A stretch of 64,000 bases of DNA, taken from Propionispora hippei DSM 15287 (GTDB lineage Bacteria > Bacillota > Negativicutes > Propionisporales > Propionisporaceae). The notes under the pieces are model-generated. The model was not told where the DNA came from. It made no database searches and saw nothing but the letters and a program-made list of their open reading frames with translations. Position 1 is the stretch's first letter; every line of letters starts with the position of its first letter. Below are positions 1 to 7,879 of the stretch, one piece after another. The stretch is from the NCBI RefSeq assembly GCF_900141835.1, contig NZ_FQZD01000005.1, forward strand, positions 222,260 through 286,259, read 5' to 3'. The translations under genes were made by a program, and so were the position numbers.

Positions 1-1
1 T

Positions 2-157
2 TCGGCAGGCGAGGGTAACGAATATCACCATCCCCATCCCACTACCTTAAAAAAATATCAGGCAATGAAAATTAAGATTTACCGAACCGATAAGGATGGT
101 ACGGTAGAAATAAGAACTGATGGCAAGGGGTATTCTATTAGCAAGGAGAGGAACTGA
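2..157 (+). CDS. C-terminal end of a ComEC/Rec2-like metallo-beta-lactamase-fold protein (5' truncated)
   Basis: An open frame enters from the left edge and ends at TGA 155-157, giving 51 residues. The segment GNEYHHPHPTTLKKY followed by IYRTDKDGTVEIRTDGKGY is typical of the extreme C-terminus of the beta-lactamase domain in ComEC-related proteins (GN-x-HPHP, then YRTD-x-DG-x-I). These proteins act in DNA uptake or as secreted or periplasmic hydrolases. The identification rests on this tail and on the neighbour: DUF3006 genes commonly follow such genes. The next start lies 2 bases after this stop, so the two are co-transcribed. The active-site part of the protein lies outside the window. Confidence 0.6.
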   Translation, partial: SAGEGNEYHHPHPTTLKKYQAMKIKIYRTDKDGTVEIRTDGKGYSISKERN

Positions 158-159
158 CA

Positions 160-387
160 ATGCGCATCAAAGCTGTTGCCGACCGTTTGGAGGGAGATAA
201 GGTCGTTTTATTGCTGGGAGACGAAGAGCTACAGATTGTTTGGCCCTGTGCTCTTTTTCCTGATGATGTTCGGGAAGGCGATATTTTTGATATAGCGGTG
301 ACTTTTGATCTTCAGGCCACACAAGAGGCCCGGGCTGCCGGTGAAGCACTGTTAAAAGCACTGCTAGCGGAAAATCAAGACGAGTAG
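160..387 (+). CDS. DUF3006 family small protein
   Basis: This 75-residue acidic protein opens with a short beta-barrel-like stretch (MRIKAVADRLEGDKVVLLL) and continues with the DDVREGDIFDI segment seen in DUF3006 proteins, where a VKEGD motif is typical. A good ribosome site (AGGAGAG) lies within the end of the upstream gene. Function is unknown for the family. The recurrent pairing with ComEC-like beta-lactamase genes suggests an accessory role, but that is inference. No signal peptide or membrane segment is visible. Confidence 0.7.
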   Translation: MRIKAVADRLEGDKVVLLLGDEELQIVWPCALFPDDVREGDIFDIAVTFDLQATQEARAAGEALLKALLAENQDE

Positions 388-607
388 ACCTGGAGCGTTC
401 TTTTTGTGGGATGAAATATTGGTAATTTTATCCTATATTTACTACGAAGGCCTTACATCATGCCACCCATAGCGGCAGTGATGATCTTACTTTCTTCGGC
501 TTATTGGTAAATAACATTCGAACGTAAAGTTTGTCGGTTCCTAAGCAGGATTTTTTTAGAAAAACGCGAAGATTACCCATATATGTCGTACTATGGGAGG
601 GTTGAGG
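388..607 (+). other. Intergenic region upstream of the amidase gene
   Basis: These 220 bases hold no convincing gene, no strong hairpin with a T-run, and no close match to a -35/-10 pair. The promoter of the amidase-GerMN pair presumably lies here. Confidence 0.3.
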
Positions 608-1738
608 GTGCAGCGCAAGTTGCTTTTCGCGTTTTTGATCATGATGTTGCTGCTGTCGCATATGGCGCTGGCGGCTGAGTTGAACGTTTCCCAGGCTGCT
701 CCGGCTGTTGCAGGTTCTCCGTTGAACGGCAATGTCATACGCCAGGCAGCAGAATTGCTGAATGTGCGTTTTGCCGTCCACAATGATGCGGTAACCGGCA
801 GCAGCAAATTGCGTTTGGTTATCGACTCCAGCGGCCCGGTTGAGGCTAAAGGGTCTCTGGTTAGCTCTCCCAGTCCTCAATTGATTGTGGATGTACAAGG
901 TGCTACAGCGGGAAAAATAAGTAAAAGTCTGACCTTGGATGGAGCTATCGCCCGGCAAATGAATGTCCAGGCCATTAACAGTCAGACTAGCCGGATTGTG
1001 ATTGCCTTGCCGGCTAGTCTCGGTGCTTCCGATTATAAAGTATTTACTTTAAAAAGTGACGCCCAGGCCAATAAGACACATCGGATTGTGGTGGATATCA
1101 ATAAACCTGTGCCGGTACCGTCTTTTTCATTCACGCCGGGGCTGAAAAACAAGGTGATTGCCCTTGATCCCGGTCACGGTGGGACTGATCCGGGGGCCAT
1201 TGGCAGTAATACGCAGGAGAAAACCATTACGCTGGCCGTGGCGCAAAAAGCCAAGCTGTTGCTGGAAAAAGCGGGCGCCAAGGTGCTTTTGACGAGGCAG
1301 GCGGATAAAGATGTTTTTGGGCCTAACGCCAGTGCTGTGGATGAGCTGGGCGCACGGGCGAATGTTGGCAACAATAATAAAGCCGATGTGTTTATCAGTA
1401 TACATATCAACGCCTTTACCGATCCCAGCGTGGGAGGTATCGCCAGTTATTATTATCCTAAGACCGACTACGACATGCTATTGGCGGACAGCTTGCAGGA
1501 TAATCTGGTAGCATCTATTTCTGGTGGTTTTAGTGATCGTGGCATCCATCAGGCTAATTTTTATGTTTTGAAAAATACGGTTATGCCGGCATCCCTGGTT
1601 GAGTTAGGTTTTATCTCTAATCCTCAAGAGGAGAAATTGATGAATACACCTCAGTTTCAACAGGAGGCGGCACAAGGGCTTGTAAGCGGTTTGGAACGTT
1701 TCTTTGCTCAAGCTGCCGTTAAAGGAGGTGGGCAATAA
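608..1738 (+). CDS. N-acetylmuramoyl-L-alanine amidase with AMIN domain (Amidase_3)
   Basis: This is a zinc amidase that cleaves the amide bond between N-acetylmuramic acid and the stem peptide of peptidoglycan. The sequence shows a signal peptide (KLLFAFLIMMLLLSHMALAA), an AMIN-type beta domain (about residues 25-170) and an Amidase_3 catalytic domain from about 180. Expected zinc and catalytic residues are present: His190 in LDPGHGG, Glu204, His266 in SIHINAF and Glu332 in LVELGF. An upstream ATG at 593 reads through the Shine-Dalgarno GGGAGG itself, so GTG 608, about 7 bases after that site, is the better start (376 residues). It is followed after 1 base by a GerMN lipoprotein gene. In a diderm Firmicute, AMIN may target it to septal or outer-membrane-linked peptidoglycan (inference). 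Confidence 0.88.
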   Translation: MQRKLLFAFLIMMLLLSHMALAAELNVSQAAPAVAGSPLNGNVIRQAAELLNVRFAVHNDAVTGSSKLRLVIDSSGPVEAKGSLVSSPSPQLIVDVQGATAGKISKSLTLDGAIARQMNVQAINSQTSRIVIALPASLGASDYKVFTLKSDAQANKTHRIVVDINKPVPVPSFSFTPGLKNKVIALDPGHGGTDPGAIGSNTQEKTITLAVAQKAKLLLEKAGAKVLLTRQADKDVFGPNASAVDELGARANVGNNNKADVFISIHINAFTDPSVGGIASYYYPKTDYDMLLADSLQDNLVASISGGFSDRGIHQANFYVLKNTVMPASLVELGFISNPQEEKLMNTPQFQQEAAQGLVSGLERFFAQAAVKGGGQ

Positions 1739-1739
1739 G

Positions 1740-2333
1740 ATGAAGCCCCTACGTTGCAGTGGCCGCCTAAAAATTCTTTTTATCAGTCTCTTATGCTTGG
1801 GCTTGCTTGCCGGTTGCTCTCAGCAGACGGTGCCGCCAGAAGCTTCTCCCGGAGTGGAACAGTCGCAGGCTGAAAAATCCGCCGGTCAGACAACCGGCCC
1901 GAACGGACAGGTGCAGGCCGGAACCATGCGGTTGACCATTTATCATGCCAGTAAGGATGCGGAACATCTGGTTCCCGAGGTACATACGGTGCCGCAGAAT
2001 ACACATCCGGCTCAAACGGCATTGGAGTTATTGTTGGCCGGTACCAAGAACAAGGAACTGACAGCCGTGATTCCGGCAGGGACAAAGCTTCGTTCCATAA
2101 CAGTCAAAGACCACATTGCCTATCCGGATTTTACGGATAAGCTGATAAAAGATAACCGCGGTGGATCTGCTTCTGAAATTTTAATTGTTGGTGCGATTGT
2201 CGATACATTGACCGAGTTTCCTGAAATTCAAAAGGTTCGTATCCTGGTGGAGGGAAAACCTATCGACACGATTTCCGGACATTTGGATTTAAGCCAGCCT
2301 TTGGGCCGGTCAGAGGATATTATCAAACGATAG
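1740..2333 (+). CDS. GerMN-domain lipoprotein
   Basis: A 197-residue exported lipoprotein. The N-terminus has a charged start, a hydrophobic core and a lipobox, LLAGC, so cleavage before Cys is expected. A low-complexity linker follows, then a single GerMN domain (about residues 65-190; the HPAQTALELLLAG and LTEFPEIQKVRILVEG segments are typical). GerMN domains occur in spore germination protein GerM and in envelope proteins, and their binding role is not settled. The start at 1740 is chosen because AAGGAGGTG lies 10 bases upstream and the upstream in-frame start at 1704 would bury the signal sequence. It is translationally adjacent to the amidase, so a joint role in cell wall remodelling is likely. 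Confidence 0.8.
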   Translation: MKPLRCSGRLKILFISLLCLGLLAGCSQQTVPPEASPGVEQSQAEKSAGQTTGPNGQVQAGTMRLTIYHASKDAEHLVPEVHTVPQNTHPAQTALELLLAGTKNKELTAVIPAGTKLRSITVKDHIAYPDFTDKLIKDNRGGSASEILIVGAIVDTLTEFPEIQKVRILVEGKPIDTISGHLDLSQPLGRSEDIIKR

Positions 2334-2338
2334 CGGTC

Positions 2339-2374
2339 AAAAAAGGAGGGAGCATGCTCATGCATGCTCCCTCC
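2339..2374 (-). terminator. Strong hairpin terminator, minus strand (convergent region)
   Basis: A perfect 13-bp stem (2345-2357 with 2362-2374, GGAGGGAGCATGC and its complement) encloses loop TCAT. The six A residues at 2339-2344 become a T-run on the minus strand, so this terminates the regulator gene ending at 2574. It may also stop plus-strand transcription of the GerMN gene, but without a T-run on that side. Confidence 0.75.
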
Positions 2375-2377
2375 TCG

Positions 2378-2535
2378 TGTAGTGACAGGTTCATATTTTA
2401 ACCAAAGGACGCAGGATGAAGCTTCATCTGCAAGGCGAAGGAATGAAGCATAGTGGTTTCTATGCTGACTGACGATAACGCAGCAGGTGGAAATTCAAAC
2501 AAATCATTTGATTTAAATATGAGCTTGTTACTACA
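2378..2535. repeat. MITE-like element, family 1 copy A
   Basis: About 158 bp with imperfect terminal inverted repeats: TGTAGTGACAGGTTCATATT at the left and, on the complement of the right end, TGTAGTAACAAGCTCATATT. The centre (2431 to about 2487) closely matches the centre of the element at 4360-4526 (CAAGGCGRAGGAATGARGC, then TAGYGGTTTCTAYGC). No coding capacity is evident. It lies between the terminator and the 3' end of the regulator gene. Confidence 0.6.
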
Positions 2536-2573
2536 ATAATATGCAGGCAGACGGCTGATGCTGCCCGTAAGGC

Positions 2574-4133
2574 TTACCTTTTTACGATACTGAGACCATG
2601 CTTACGCAGTTTCTTTAGCACAGCCGTGTGAGAGAGGGAAAGCGCCTTGCCGAGTTGCCGGAGGGTCCGGTGCTGTGTTAAGGCCTTTATAAGTACGTCA
2701 CGTTCCACTTTATCCAGTATTTCATCCAGGGCACATTCCGGCAGAACGGTCTCCAGCGGTGTTGGCGAGTAATCGTGATCAAAGATAATATGTTCGTTGA
2801 GCAGAATGCTGCCTGCGACCAGATTAACGGCCCGTTCAATGACGTTTTCCAGCTCACGGATATTGCCGGGCCAGTGATATTCCATCAGTTTCTGCAAAGA
2901 GCTTTCACTGATAGCGGTAACCGGCTTATGCAGTCTGGCGGCGTAACGGCGAAGAAACAGCTGGGACAGTAAAGGAATATCGTCGCGTCTGGCTTTAAGC
3001 GGCGGAATAAACAAAGGAATGACATTGATGCGATAATACAGATCTTCGCGGAATTTTCCCTGCTGAATCATTTCTTCCAGGTTGCGGTTAGTAGCTGCTA
3101 AAACACGAACATTGACCGGTATTTCCAGGGTGTCACCAATGCGGCGTATTTTTCCTTCTTGTAATACCCGCAATAGTTTAGCCTGTAGAGAGGTGGATAA
3201 TTCACCAATTTCATCCAGGAAGATAGTTCCCCCGTCGGCAAACTCAAAGAGTCCTTTTTTTCCGCCTTTGGCCGAACCGGTAAAGGCACCGTCCTTGTAG
3301 CCGAACAGTTCGGTTTCCAATAAAGTATCCGGAATGGCGGCGCAGTTAAGCGGTACGAATAATTCCTTGGCGCGGGCCGAGGTGTCGTGGATGGCCTTGG
3401 CAAACAGTTCTTTACCCGTGCCGGTTTCACCGCGGATTAATACCGTTGAATCTCCCTGGGCAATGGTTTTTGCCAGTGTCGCTACCCGTTGCATGGCTTT
3501 GCTGGTATAAAGAATATCACCAAAGGAAAAGGAAGACTGGCCTGTTACCGTATAGACCAGGTCACGGACATCGCTGATGTCCTTCAAAATGGCGACAGCG
3601 CCGATAATTCGCCCGCTGCTGTCCATGATAGGGCGGCCGCTGGTCAGGTAATGGCTTTGTGTAGGGATATTGATCACTTCACAGTTATCGTAACCTGTTC
3701 CTGTTTGCAGCAAAGTCCGCAAGGGAACGATGCTGGGCGGAAACAGGCTGTCCAACGAACTTTTGACTAATTGGTCTGCGGTCAGATGGGTGATCTTTTC
3801 GGCTGCCGGGTTATGCTGCGTTATATTTCCCTGGGGATCGACCGCGATGATTCCGTCACTAACCGAACCTAATACCGCTTTAAGCTGTTCGGCTTTTTCC
3901 TGATAAGGCATTAAATCAATTTCCTGGACATCAATTACCTGAGAAATGGCTCTAATCGTTTGAAAGATGTAGAATTTGTCATCTTCTGTCAACAGATTGA
4001 TTTCTAAGAAGACGGTGTTTGGTTTTACTTCCATCGAAAGAATGTTGATCTGGCGTTCGGCCAAAATACAGGAGATATCTTTGATTAACCCAATCCGGTC
4101 CACATTGGGGATTTTCAGGCATAGACTTTTCAT
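2574..4133 (-). CDS. TyrR-like sigma-54-dependent regulator (ACT-PAS-AAA+-HTH)
   Basis: A 519-residue transcription factor. It has an N-terminal ACT domain (about 1-72; [20 protein letters not shown]), a PAS domain (about 78-190), a sigma-54 AAA+ domain with Walker A GETGTGKE at 235-242 and Walker B-type [10 protein letters not shown], and a C-terminal TyrR-type helix-turn-helix ([19 protein letters not shown]). ACT domains commonly bind amino acids, so an amino acid, possibly aromatic or branched, is a reasonable ligand guess. The sigma-54-contact loop reads GAFTGS (residues 282-287) instead of GAFTGA; most of the contact residues are kept. The start is supported by AAGGAGG 6 bases upstream. 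It stands alone, and no -24/-12 promoter was found next to it, so its target is unknown. Confidence 0.85.
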   Translation of the reverse strand: MKSLCLKIPNVDRIGLIKDISCILAERQINILSMEVKPNTVFLEINLLTEDDKFYIFQTIRAISQVIDVQEIDLMPYQEKAEQLKAVLGSVSDGIIAVDPQGNITQHNPAAEKITHLTADQLVKSSLDSLFPPSIVPLRTLLQTGTGYDNCEVINIPTQSHYLTSGRPIMDSSGRIIGAVAILKDISDVRDLVYTVTGQSSFSFGDILYTSKAMQRVATLAKTIAQGDSTVLIRGETGTGKELFAKAIHDTSARAKELFVPLNCAAIPDTLLETELFGYKDGAFTGSAKGGKKGLFEFADGGTIFLDEIGELSTSLQAKLLRVLQEGKIRRIGDTLEIPVNVRVLAATNRNLEEMIQQGKFREDLYYRINVIPLFIPPLKARRDDIPLLSQLFLRRYAARLHKPVTAISESSLQKLMEYHWPGNIRELENVIERAVNLVAGSILLNEHIIFDHDYSPTPLETVLPECALDEILDKVERDVLIKALTQHRTLRQLGKALSLSHTAVLKKLRKHGLSIVKR

Positions 4134-4588
4134 GGTTCCTCCTTAGGCTGATAAAGACAAATATGTCGGATTTTTTAAAATATGATAAGTGTGACGCAAG
4201 GTATTGGCCTGCACCGATCAGATGATTTAATAATGTTAGGCGCGGCCGGTTCGATTTCCTTTTTTATTTCTCACAAATTTTTTCTGTGAAGTGGCATACT
4301 AATAATGCAGGAAATGCTGATATCTGGCAAGAAGTAAACCAGATGAAAACACATTGCCACTAGTACCGCGTAACCTTTAAAACCATGCATAGGCTGGCGA
4401 GGAGATTTTTCGCCAGACAAGGCGGAGGAATGAGGCATAGCGGTTTCTACGCCGATTGACGACAACGCAGTATGGCGAGAAATATTCCGCCAGAATAGTA
4501 TGGTTTTAGAGGGTACACGGTACTAGCTACGTTATCAATGTAATGTTAGTAACTCAGATAAAAAATACATGGCGGGGTTTGTTTTTTT
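4134..4588. other. Divergent intergenic region between the regulator gene and thiL
   Basis: These 455 bases separate two divergently read genes. About a third is occupied by the inverted-repeat element at 4360-4526. The remainder is AT-rich and must contain both promoters, but I could not pick a -35/-10 pair with confidence. No sigma-54-type GG-N10-GC promoter is visible. Confidence 0.5.
4360..4526. repeat. MITE-like element, family 1 copy B
   Basis: 167 bp bounded by imperfect inverted repeats: CTAGTACCGCGTAACCTTTA at the left and, read on the complement, CTAGTACCGTGTACCCTCTA at the right, both running on into AAAACCAT. The inner part contains short inverted repeats (TGGCGAG and CGCCAGA). 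Its core from 4418 matches the element at 2378-2535. It ends about 60 bases before thiL and could influence that promoter. Confidence 0.65.
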
Positions 4589-5593
4589 ATGACAACACAC
4601 AAGATTGAGGAAATTGGTGAATTTGGTCTGATTGATTTAATCAAACAGGATACCATCCAAAATCCGGGCTGTGTTATTACCGGGATAGGTGATGACGCGG
4701 CCGTTGTTCTGCCTGCGCCAAGGCAGCTCCAACTATTGACGACAGATATGCTGGTGGAAAGCGTTCACTTTGACCTTCGGACGACGACTCCCTGGCAACT
4801 CGGCTATAAAGCCATTGCGGTTAATCTTAGCGATATTGCCGCTATGGGTGGGACGCCCCGGCACGTGCTGGTTTCACTGGCGATCAATAAGCAGGTCTCA
4901 CCGGATTTTGTTGTTAATTTATATGAAGGCATGAAAGAAATCTGCCGTGAGTTTAGTGTGAACATTGTTGGTGGCGATACGGTGGCTACTCCCGGTGGTG
5001 TTGTCATCAACGTAGCAGCCATGGGCGAAGTGGAACCGGGTAATATTGTACGGCGATCCGGTGCTAATCCCGGGGAGATCGTAGCTGTTACCGGGAAACT
5101 GGGCAATTCCGGTGGCGGCTTAGACTTGCTGCTGGCCGGCGACTGGGAAGACCATGATTTTGCCTGGCCGCTGGTAACTGCGCACCTGACGCCGCGACCG
5201 CAGGTAAAGGCGGGAAAGCTATTGGGTCTTGCCGGCGCTTCCAGCCTGAATGATATCAGTGACGGTCTGGCAAGTGAGATTAATGAGATTGCCGCTGCCA
5301 GTCAGGTCGGAATACGGCTTTTTGCCGGGCAGATACCGCTGTCTGACGAACTAAGGGCTGCTGCCGCTTTATTTCATAAGACGCCTCTCGACTATGCGCT
5401 GTACGGCGGTGAAGACTATCAGCTTGTATTTACCATGGAAAAAAGCAAATGGCGGGAATTGCAGGCAACTGACTTAGGTGTCGCCGTTACCCTGATTGGT
5501 GAGGTGACCAAACCTCATACCGGGGTGGTTTTGATCAATGAGACGGGCGAGGAACAACCGCTCGCAGCGCGCGGTTATAACCATTTTCGATAG
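4589..5593 (+). CDS. thiL: Thiamine-monophosphate kinase
   Basis: ThiL phosphorylates thiamine monophosphate to thiamine diphosphate, the last step of thiamine cofactor synthesis, in the cytoplasm. The 334-residue length is normal for the family. Visible motifs are ITGIGDDAAVV near residue 30, TTDMLVESVHF for nucleotide and magnesium binding, VNLSDIAAMGG, the IVGGDTVATPGG stretch and GGEDYQLVF near the C-terminus, as expected for the PurM/ThiL/SelD fold. The ribosome site is weak (GGCGGGG about 8 bases upstream). It precedes tsaE, an arrangement seen in several Firmicutes. An inverted-repeat element separates the two. Confidence 0.95.
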   Translation: MTTHKIEEIGEFGLIDLIKQDTIQNPGCVITGIGDDAAVVLPAPRQLQLLTTDMLVESVHFDLRTTTPWQLGYKAIAVNLSDIAAMGGTPRHVLVSLAINKQVSPDFVVNLYEGMKEICREFSVNIVGGDTVATPGGVVINVAAMGEVEPGNIVRRSGANPGEIVAVTGKLGNSGGGLDLLLAGDWEDHDFAWPLVTAHLTPRPQVKAGKLLGLAGASSLNDISDGLASEINEIAAASQVGIRLFAGQIPLSDELRAAAALFHKTPLDYALYGGEDYQLVFTMEKSKWRELQATDLGVAVTLIGEVTKPHTGVVLINETGEEQPLAARGYNHFR

Positions 5594-5606
5594 ATGGCGT
5601 GCTGTC

Positions 5607-5757
5607 CTAGTGCTCCACCAACTCTGAAATCAAAATTTCTTTAAGGGCCTTTTCCCGTTAGGTTTTGTTGTTGGTGACTTTCTATAACCGTCTATTCCGC
5701 CTTGTTTTATAAAAAAAGCGGCAAGTAGATTTACCTTTCAAAGTGACAGAGCAGTAG
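5607..5757. repeat. MITE-like element, family 2 copy A
   Basis: A 151-bp element whose ends form an imperfect inverted repeat: CTAGTGCTCCACCAACTCTG at the left and CTACTGCTCTGTCACTTTG on the complement of the right end. The same architecture and partly the same interior (AACTCTGAAA near the left end, AGGTTTTGTTGTTGGTGAC inside, CTTTCAAAG near the right) recur at 42850-42989. It fills the gap between thiL and tsaE and has no coding capacity. Confidence 0.6.
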
Positions 5758-5794
5758 TCATATAACATAAGAGAAACGACAGGAGCTTACTATA

Positions 5795-6283
5795 ATGGTA
5801 GTAATTAAAATAAAAACTTTTAAGCCGGAAGAGACTTACCGGCTAGGGGAAAAACTGGCGGCACTGCTGCAAGCTGGTGACGTGGTTTGTCTGTCGGGAA
5901 CACTCGGCGCCGGAAAAACGCTGTTAACCCAGGGCATTGCGGCAGGACTCAAAATTCGAGAGGCAGTCACCAGTCCAACCTTCACGATCATGAATGTATA
6001 TGATGCGCCTATACGGTTGTACCATTTCGATTTGTATCGTTTGGAGCAGCCCGGCGAACTGGCCGATATCGGTTTTGATGAATATACAGGCCCACATTCC
6101 GACGGTGTGGCTATTATTGAATGGCCTGACCGGTTTGATGGGTATATGCCAGAAGAAAACTTCTGGCTCACCATCAGTCTGGGCGAACAAACAGGGGAAC
6201 GGGTGATTAGCCTGGCCGCAAACGGTGGAAATTACGAAAGACGGATTGAGAGGTTGAAAGATATTGCCAATTCTTGCGATTGA
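5795..6283 (+). CDS. tsaE: tRNA threonylcarbamoyladenosine biosynthesis ATPase TsaE
   Basis: TsaE is the P-loop ATPase that drives turnover of the TsaB-TsaD complex during formation of t6A37 in ANN-decoding tRNAs. The 162-residue protein has Walker A SGTLGAGKTLLTQG (about residues 34-47), the switch-like SPTFTIMNVY segment, LYHFDLYRL, and IIEWPDRF, all typical of the family. It overlaps the start of tsaB by 20 bases, so the two are translationally coupled. Confidence 0.95.
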   Translation: MVVIKIKTFKPEETYRLGEKLAALLQAGDVVCLSGTLGAGKTLLTQGIAAGLKIREAVTSPTFTIMNVYDAPIRLYHFDLYRLEQPGELADIGFDEYTGPHSDGVAIIEWPDRFDGYMPEENFWLTISLGEQTGERVISLAANGGNYERRIERLKDIANSCD

Positions 6284-6974
6284 TACAGCGACCTTGGTGT
6301 CCGGCGTTGCCTTGGCAACGGCCGACACGCTGATTGCCGAATTAACTTTGCAGACAAAGAAAAACCATTCGGAATTACTGATGCCGCATATTGCCCAGGT
6401 CTTGCAAATGGCGGCAGTTGATAAACATGCGCTACGGGCGGTGGCCGCCAGTATTGGACCGGGTTCCTTTACTGGGTTACGCATCGGTCTGGCAACGGCC
6501 AAGGCGCTAGCCTATGCCTTGAAAATTCCTTTGGTGGGGGTGCCGACTTTACTGGCACTGGCTTTTGCCTGCCCTGTCCCCGGCCTGTTACTTTCACCGA
6601 TGCTGGATGCCCAGAAGGGAAATGTCTATCAGGCGGCATATCGCTGGCATAATGGGGAACTGCAGGAATTAGTGCCGCCGCGGGTGATTGCGTTTACTGA
6701 TGTACTGAATGAATTAGCCGCTATAGATACGCCGGTATTACTGTTAGGAGAATCTGCCGCCGCTTACCGGGAAGCCATTCAGGCCAGGGGAATGCCGGTT
6801 ATGCTGGCCGAACCGCATCTGATTATGTCCCGGGCCGGTAGTGCCGCCGTGCTGGCTCACCGGCTGCTGGACAAAGGAAAGACCAGCGATCCTTTTACGC
6901 TGGAACCTTTGTATATAAGAAGGTCGGAAGCCGAAGAACTTTGGGAAAAGCGTTGTGGAACCGCCAATGAGTAA
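6264..6974 (+). CDS. tsaB: tRNA threonylcarbamoyladenosine biosynthesis protein TsaB
   Basis: TsaB is the inactive ASKHA-fold partner that dimerises with TsaD in t6A synthesis. The N-terminus LPILAIDTATLVSGVALA and the motif SIGPGSFTGLRIGLATAKALA are characteristic. The start is TTG 6264, inside tsaE, with GAGAGG about 10 bases upstream; no ATG fits the conserved N-terminus. At 236 residues the length is normal. The stop overlaps the rimI start region. Confidence 0.93.
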   Translation: MPILAIDTATLVSGVALATADTLIAELTLQTKKNHSELLMPHIAQVLQMAAVDKHALRAVAASIGPGSFTGLRIGLATAKALAYALKIPLVGVPTLLALAFACPVPGLLLSPMLDAQKGNVYQAAYRWHNGELQELVPPRVIAFTDVLNELAAIDTPVLLLGESAAAYREAIQARGMPVMLAEPHLIMSRAGSAAVLAHRLLDKGKTSDPFTLEPLYIRRSEAEELWEKRCGTANE

Positions 6975-7416
6975 TATTTGCATTCGACGCATGGGGCTGT
7001 TGGATATTGACGCCGTACTCTTGGTCGAACAGGCTTCTTTCTTAACGCCCTGGTCCCGAGCAGCTTTTGAGTCGGAAATATGCAATAATGAACTGACCCA
7101 TTACTTAGTCGTATGTGTAGAAAAGCAGGTAGTTGGGTATGCTGGGATGTGGGTTATCGTTGATGAGGCTCATGTTACCAATATCGCTATTTTGCCTGAA
7201 TACCGCGGCAGGGGTATTGGTGAAAAATTGCTAATTGCTTTAAAGGAAGCCGCTGATAGCCGGGGGGCCGCTAGAATGACTCTGGAAGTGCGGCCTTCCA
7301 ACAACGCGGCGAAAAGGCTTTATGAAAAACTGGGTTTTAGCCGTGCGGGAGTGCGGAAACATTATTATACCGATACCAAGGAAGATGCTATTATTATGTG
7401 GTGCGACAAGTTATGA
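6967..7416 (+). CDS. rimI: Ribosomal protein bS18 N-alanine acetyltransferase RimI
   Basis: A GNAT-fold acetyltransferase of about 149 residues that uses acetyl-CoA to modify a protein N-terminus, classically ribosomal protein S18. The acetyl-CoA loop ILPEYRGRGIGEKLL and the C-terminal NAAKRLYEKLGFSRAGVRK segment are clear. ATG 6967 gives a typical start (MSNICIRRMGLLDIDAV); GTG 6955 in the same frame is an alternative. The gene overlaps the tsaB stop by 8 bases, matching the widespread tsaB-rimI-tsaD order. Confidence 0.92.
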   Translation: MSNICIRRMGLLDIDAVLLVEQASFLTPWSRAAFESEICNNELTHYLVVCVEKQVVGYAGMWVIVDEAHVTNIAILPEYRGRGIGEKLLIALKEAADSRGAARMTLEVRPSNNAAKRLYEKLGFSRAGVRKHYYTDTKEDAIIMWCDKL

Positions 7417-7431
7417 GATAGATGGAAAATG

Positions 7432-7455
7432 GAAAAAAAGACCACTTTCGTGGTC
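7432..7455 (-). terminator. Small hairpin with minus-strand T-run
   Basis: GACCAC-TTTC-GTGGTC (7440-7455) is flanked at 7433-7439 by seven A residues, which read as a T-run on the minus strand. It is a second stop signal downstream of the spore-protein gene and lies just beyond the rimI stop, where it may weakly serve the plus strand as well. Confidence 0.45.
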
Positions 7456-7518
7456 AAAGGGTGATTGTTCACAGTAGAATATGCCGGCGGTAATCAGAGT
7501 GTTACCGGGTTTAAGCTA

Positions 7519-7550
7519 TAAAAAAAATGTAGGGGCGGCTAGGGCCGCCC
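7519..7550 (-). terminator. Rho-independent terminator of the spore-protein gene
   Basis: A 7-bp GC stem (GGGCGGC at 7533-7539 with GCCGCCC at 7544-7550, four-base loop) is followed on the minus strand by an eight-base T-run (7520-7527) about five bases later. It lies 10 bases past the stop codon. Confidence 0.7.
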
Positions 7551-7559
7551 GATACATTA

Positions 7560-7757
7560 CTACAGCTTGGATTCATATTGTTCAATCATTTTGCGAACCA
7601 TGTGACCGCCTACCCGGCCGCAATCAGCGGAAGTCATTGTGTTCCAACCCTGGGAGCGAACTCGTTCGGCAATTCCTAACTCTGACGCAACCTCTAATTT
7701 CATCTGATCTAAAGCGTTTTCTGCAGACGGATTCACAGGTTTTCTCGAACGTGCCAT
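7560..7757 (-). CDS. Alpha/beta-type small acid-soluble spore protein
   Basis: These proteins coat and protect DNA in dormant endospores and are degraded at germination. The 65-residue product has the two conserved blocks: ALDQMKLEVASELGI and, near the C-terminus, the G-x-VGG-x-MVRKMIE stretch with WNTMTSADCG before it. A strong ribosome site (AAAGGAGAG) precedes the ATG. The gene lies antisense between rimI and tsaD. A forespore-specific sigma-G promoter is expected but I could not identify one with certainty. It is good evidence that the organism forms spores. Confidence 0.9.
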   Translation of the reverse strand: MARSRKPVNPSAENALDQMKLEVASELGIAERVRSQGWNTMTSADCGRVGGHMVRKMIEQYESKL

Positions 7758-7800
7758 AGTGGCTTTCTCTCCTTTTTAGGCGTGATTTTGTATCGCATGA

Positions 7801-7829
7801 TTGTCGCCTGATTCTAATGTGGCATAAAT
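7801..7829 (+). promoter_or_regulatory. Possible promoter for tsaD
   Basis: TTGTCG (7801-7806) and ATAAAT (7824-7829) are separated by 17 bases, about 50 bases before the tsaD start. tsaD probably needs its own promoter because a minus-strand gene separates it from rimI. The match is modest. Confidence 0.35.
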
Positions 7830-7879
7830 TCGGTCGAACGATACCATGAAATTAATAGCAATACGGAGGATTACAGGAT

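Noticed and set aside
7440..7455. Hairpin after rimI considered as the plus-strand terminator of the tsa operon.
   Set aside because: The T-run is on the minus strand only; on the plus strand AAAGGG follows, so it is listed as a minus-strand signal.
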